From NCBI GenBank assembly GCA_964454975.1, contig CAYVVD010000036.1:1-16447 (forward strand): 16,447 bases of DNA, written 5' to 3'. The translations under genes and the position numbers were made by a program. Below, one piece after another: positions 15,022 to 16,447 of this stretch (position 1 is its first letter; the number at the start of each line of letters is the position of its first letter). The notes under the pieces are model-generated. The model saw only the letters and a program-made list of their open reading frames with translations. It did no database searches and was not told where the DNA came from. The stretch is from CAYVVD01 sp964454975. Its GTDB lineage: Bacteria; Bacteroidota; Ignavibacteria; Kapaibacteriales; UBA2268.

Positions 15022-15385
15022 AGATTATCACCTTGTATTTTGCCCGTAAATCATTTAAATGCTAAACATACAAAAACTGAAATATTTATCTATAAAAATT
15101 TGTAGAAGTTGTCCCCTTTAACTCTTCTCTTTATAGCGTATTCGCTTCTCTTAGGATGAGAGTTTTATTGACATCCGCGTCTGATTTTTTGGATAGATTG
15201 TCCCGAAATATGCCGGGAAGCACACCTCCTTGCTATGGAGGGAAATATAGCAGTTAAGCTTCGCTTCTAAATCATAGTCCTGCTTCCGCGAGTATGACAG
15301 TCCTGATAAATATAACTGCCGGATACTTCAACTCCGCTCAGGAAAAGGGGGCGTGTAAGTAAACAATAAACTGTTAGCCACTAAA
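15022..15385. other. Hairpin-rich non-coding stretch between comEC and the DUF1232 gene
   Basis: No gene was found in 364 bp. The half near comEC (15200-15350) is dense in small inverted repeats: TCCCG/CGGGA (15201-15218), CCTCC/GGAGG (15225-15241) and AAGC/GCTT (15256-15266). Two segments (15277-15298 and 15325-15342) read like worn copies of widespread intergenic repeats. The half near the DUF1232 gene (15022-15110) is AT-rich and likely holds its promoter. Confidence 0.5.
15201..15241. repeat. Tandem pair of small hairpins
   Basis: Two 5-bp-stem hairpins stand side by side: TCCCG (15201-15205) with CGGGA (15214-15218), and CCTCC (15225-15229) with GGAGG (15237-15241). In the - strand transcript the second stem carries GGAGG, and the first stem follows it. 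Without a T run they are unlikely to be terminators. They may be part of a repeat element. Confidence 0.4.
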
Positions 15386-16447
15386 TCACTCATACTCAAT
15401 TATTTGTGGCAACTTTGTAATCAGGAGCGCCTTTTCCAATATCCGCAATTCATCTATGCTAAGCTCAACCGGGATAATGTTTGCCTTGTCTTTAACTGAA
15501 TCGAGAAACAGGCTTCCAGCGTTCGAAGTTACTGCAACGTATAACTTGCCTCCTCTCAATTTTACATATTTCTCCAGCCCAATATCCCTGAAATACTTTG
15601 CCCCGGGTTGCCTGTCGGCAATCAGGATGTAAGTGTTTTCTCCCCTCTCGTCAATGAGTGCTGTTACATCTCGCCGAAGTACAAGATAGAAGTTGTTATC
15701 GCTATCCGGCAAGAGGAAATAAACTCCAATTACCACAAATATTGCTATTCCGGTACGGAAAACTTTGGCTTTTATATCCCGTGATGTGATTACATAGATT
15801 GTCAGAACCGTAAATAACAGCGCCCACAGAATGGAACTTTCCCCCTCAATGTGATTCAATGGCAGGTTCAGGATAAATTTATTTATTGATATTGCCACAT
15901 TGGCAAGCAAATCCGCCGATGAGGCAAACAAACCTGCAATTGTTGCCGAGGCAGGAAATGCCATCAATGCAAAAAAAGCAAAGCACAATGCAAGGCTGAT
16001 AAGTGGCACTGCAAACAGGTTAACGAACGGTGACAAAACCGGGAAGTTGTTGAAATACACCGCAACCAATATTGACAATGCTATCGAAGCGGCAATAGAC
16101 ACTGCGAGTGAGGACATGAGCCAGGATGCCGGTGAGCCTGCATTAAGTTTGCCGAAGAATCCGTAAAGAGGCTTGTAGAGCAGGATAATTCCCAGCACAG
16201 CAAGCCCGGACATCTGGAAGGAGATTGAGTAAATCACACCTGGATTGATGAGCATAAAAAAAAGAAGAACGGTTGATGCGATGTTCAGGCTAACAGGCTG
16301 CCGCTGGATATTAAGAATAAACAGAAACATAAGCGCCATTGATGCCGCCCTCAGAGTTGCAGGTGATGAGCCCGTCAAAATAACATATGGGATTAGAATT
16401 GCAGCGATTATAATAAATCGCAACCAGTGGCCGGGAACCCATTTCAA
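15386..16447 (-). CDS. comEC: ComEC/Rec2-type competence channel, C-terminal part (N-terminus outside window)
   Basis: ComEC is the inner-membrane channel that moves single-stranded DNA into the cytoplasm during natural transformation. The frame stays open to the right edge, so the N-terminal OB-like region and the HLLAISGLH segment lie beyond it. A TTG at the edge is only an apparent start. The 353 residues seen hold the second half of the competence domain: GSSPATLRAASMALMFL (26-42), NPGVIYSISFQMSGLAVLG (68-86), and about seven hydrophobic segments up to residue about 245. A soluble tail of about 100 residues follows and the protein ends. There is no metallo-beta-lactamase domain (no HxHxDH), unlike Gram-positive and many proteobacterial ComEC, but as commonly seen in Bacteroidota relatives. 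No comEA or other competence gene is adjacent in the window. Confidence 0.88.
   Translation of the reverse strand: MKWVPGHWLRFIIIAAILIPYVILTGSSPATLRAASMALMFLFILNIQRQPVSLNIASTVLLFFMLINPGVIYSISFQMSGLAVLGIILLYKPLYGFFGKLNAGSPASWLMSSLAVSIAASIALSILVAVYFNNFPVLSPFVNLFAVPLISLALCFAFFALMAFPASATIAGLFASSADLLANVAISINKFILNLPLNHIEGESSILWALLFTVLTIYVITSRDIKAKVFRTGIAIFVVIGVYFLLPDSDNNFYLVLRRDVTALIDERGENTYILIADRQPGAKYFRDIGLEKYVKLRGGKLYVAVTSNAGSLFLDSVKDKANIIPVELSIDELRILEKALLITKLPQIIEYE

Noticed and set aside
15900..16166. 88-codon + strand frame
   Set aside because: Ala/Asn/Lys-rich reading opposite hydrophobic comEC codons, a typical shadow.
1..16447. CRISPR arrays, tRNA or rRNA genes, transposases and phage genes
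   Set aside because: No regularly spaced direct repeats, no cloverleaf-like or T-loop (GTTCRANNC) motif in the gaps, and no transposase or integrase reading frames were seen on reading both strands by eye.

Overview
The window is about 16.4 kb of AT-rich, gene-dense bacterial chromosome. Several features point to the Bacteroidota/Chlorobiota/Ignavibacteriota group, most plausibly an Ignavibacteria- or Kapabacteria-like lineage. They are a decayed C-terminal type IX secretion (T9SS) sorting domain, a ComEC that ends without a metallo-beta-lactamase domain, and a YfiH/PgeF, ComEC and PrmA housekeeping set. This placement is inference; no rRNA or other taxonomic marker is present. No tRNA, rRNA, CRISPR array, prophage or intact insertion sequence was found.

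Left block (1-2518, + strand): the 3' part of prmA (ribosomal protein L11 methyltransferase) overlaps a short Ppx/GppA-type phosphatase gene. A lipoprotein gene of unknown function follows and ends in a strong rho-independent terminator. Next comes about 850 bp without an intact gene (2519-3372). It holds the stop-interrupted end of a T9SS-exported protein, a second terminator-like hairpin and an unassigned 48-codon reading frame on the other strand.

Central block (3373-10044, - strand, read right to left): a nucleotidyltransferase / left-handed beta-helix / phosphomannomutase-like fusion, then a PtsN-type EIIA protein, then a very large fused 2-oxoglutarate dehydrogenase (E2o-like acyltransferase followed by the whole E1o). 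The first two are almost certainly cotranscribed. The third is separated by a 107-bp gap without a visible terminator. The block links sugar-nucleotide supply, a phospho-relay regulator and the TCA cycle. In the sugar enzyme every catalytic loop of the mutase domain is altered.

Right block: a divergent intergenic region with an 8-bp-arm palindrome separates this block from a tight + strand pair (10263-13622). The pair is an extended short-chain dehydrogenase/epimerase and a membrane-anchored penicillin-acylase-family Ntn hydrolase. The hydrolase's nucleophile position is Cys instead of Ser, and its oxyanion-hole position appears to be Asp instead of Asn. It overlaps tail to tail with pgeF on the - strand. 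Further right are a DUF1232 membrane protein and the C-terminal part of comEC (- strand, cut by the window edge), separated by two hairpin-rich, non-coding stretches.

No complete new multi-gene system is obvious. The parts most worth a second look are the Cys-type acylase paired with the dehydrogenase, the catalytically stripped phosphomutase domain, and the actinobacterial-style fused oxoglutarate dehydrogenase in a non-actinobacterial setting.
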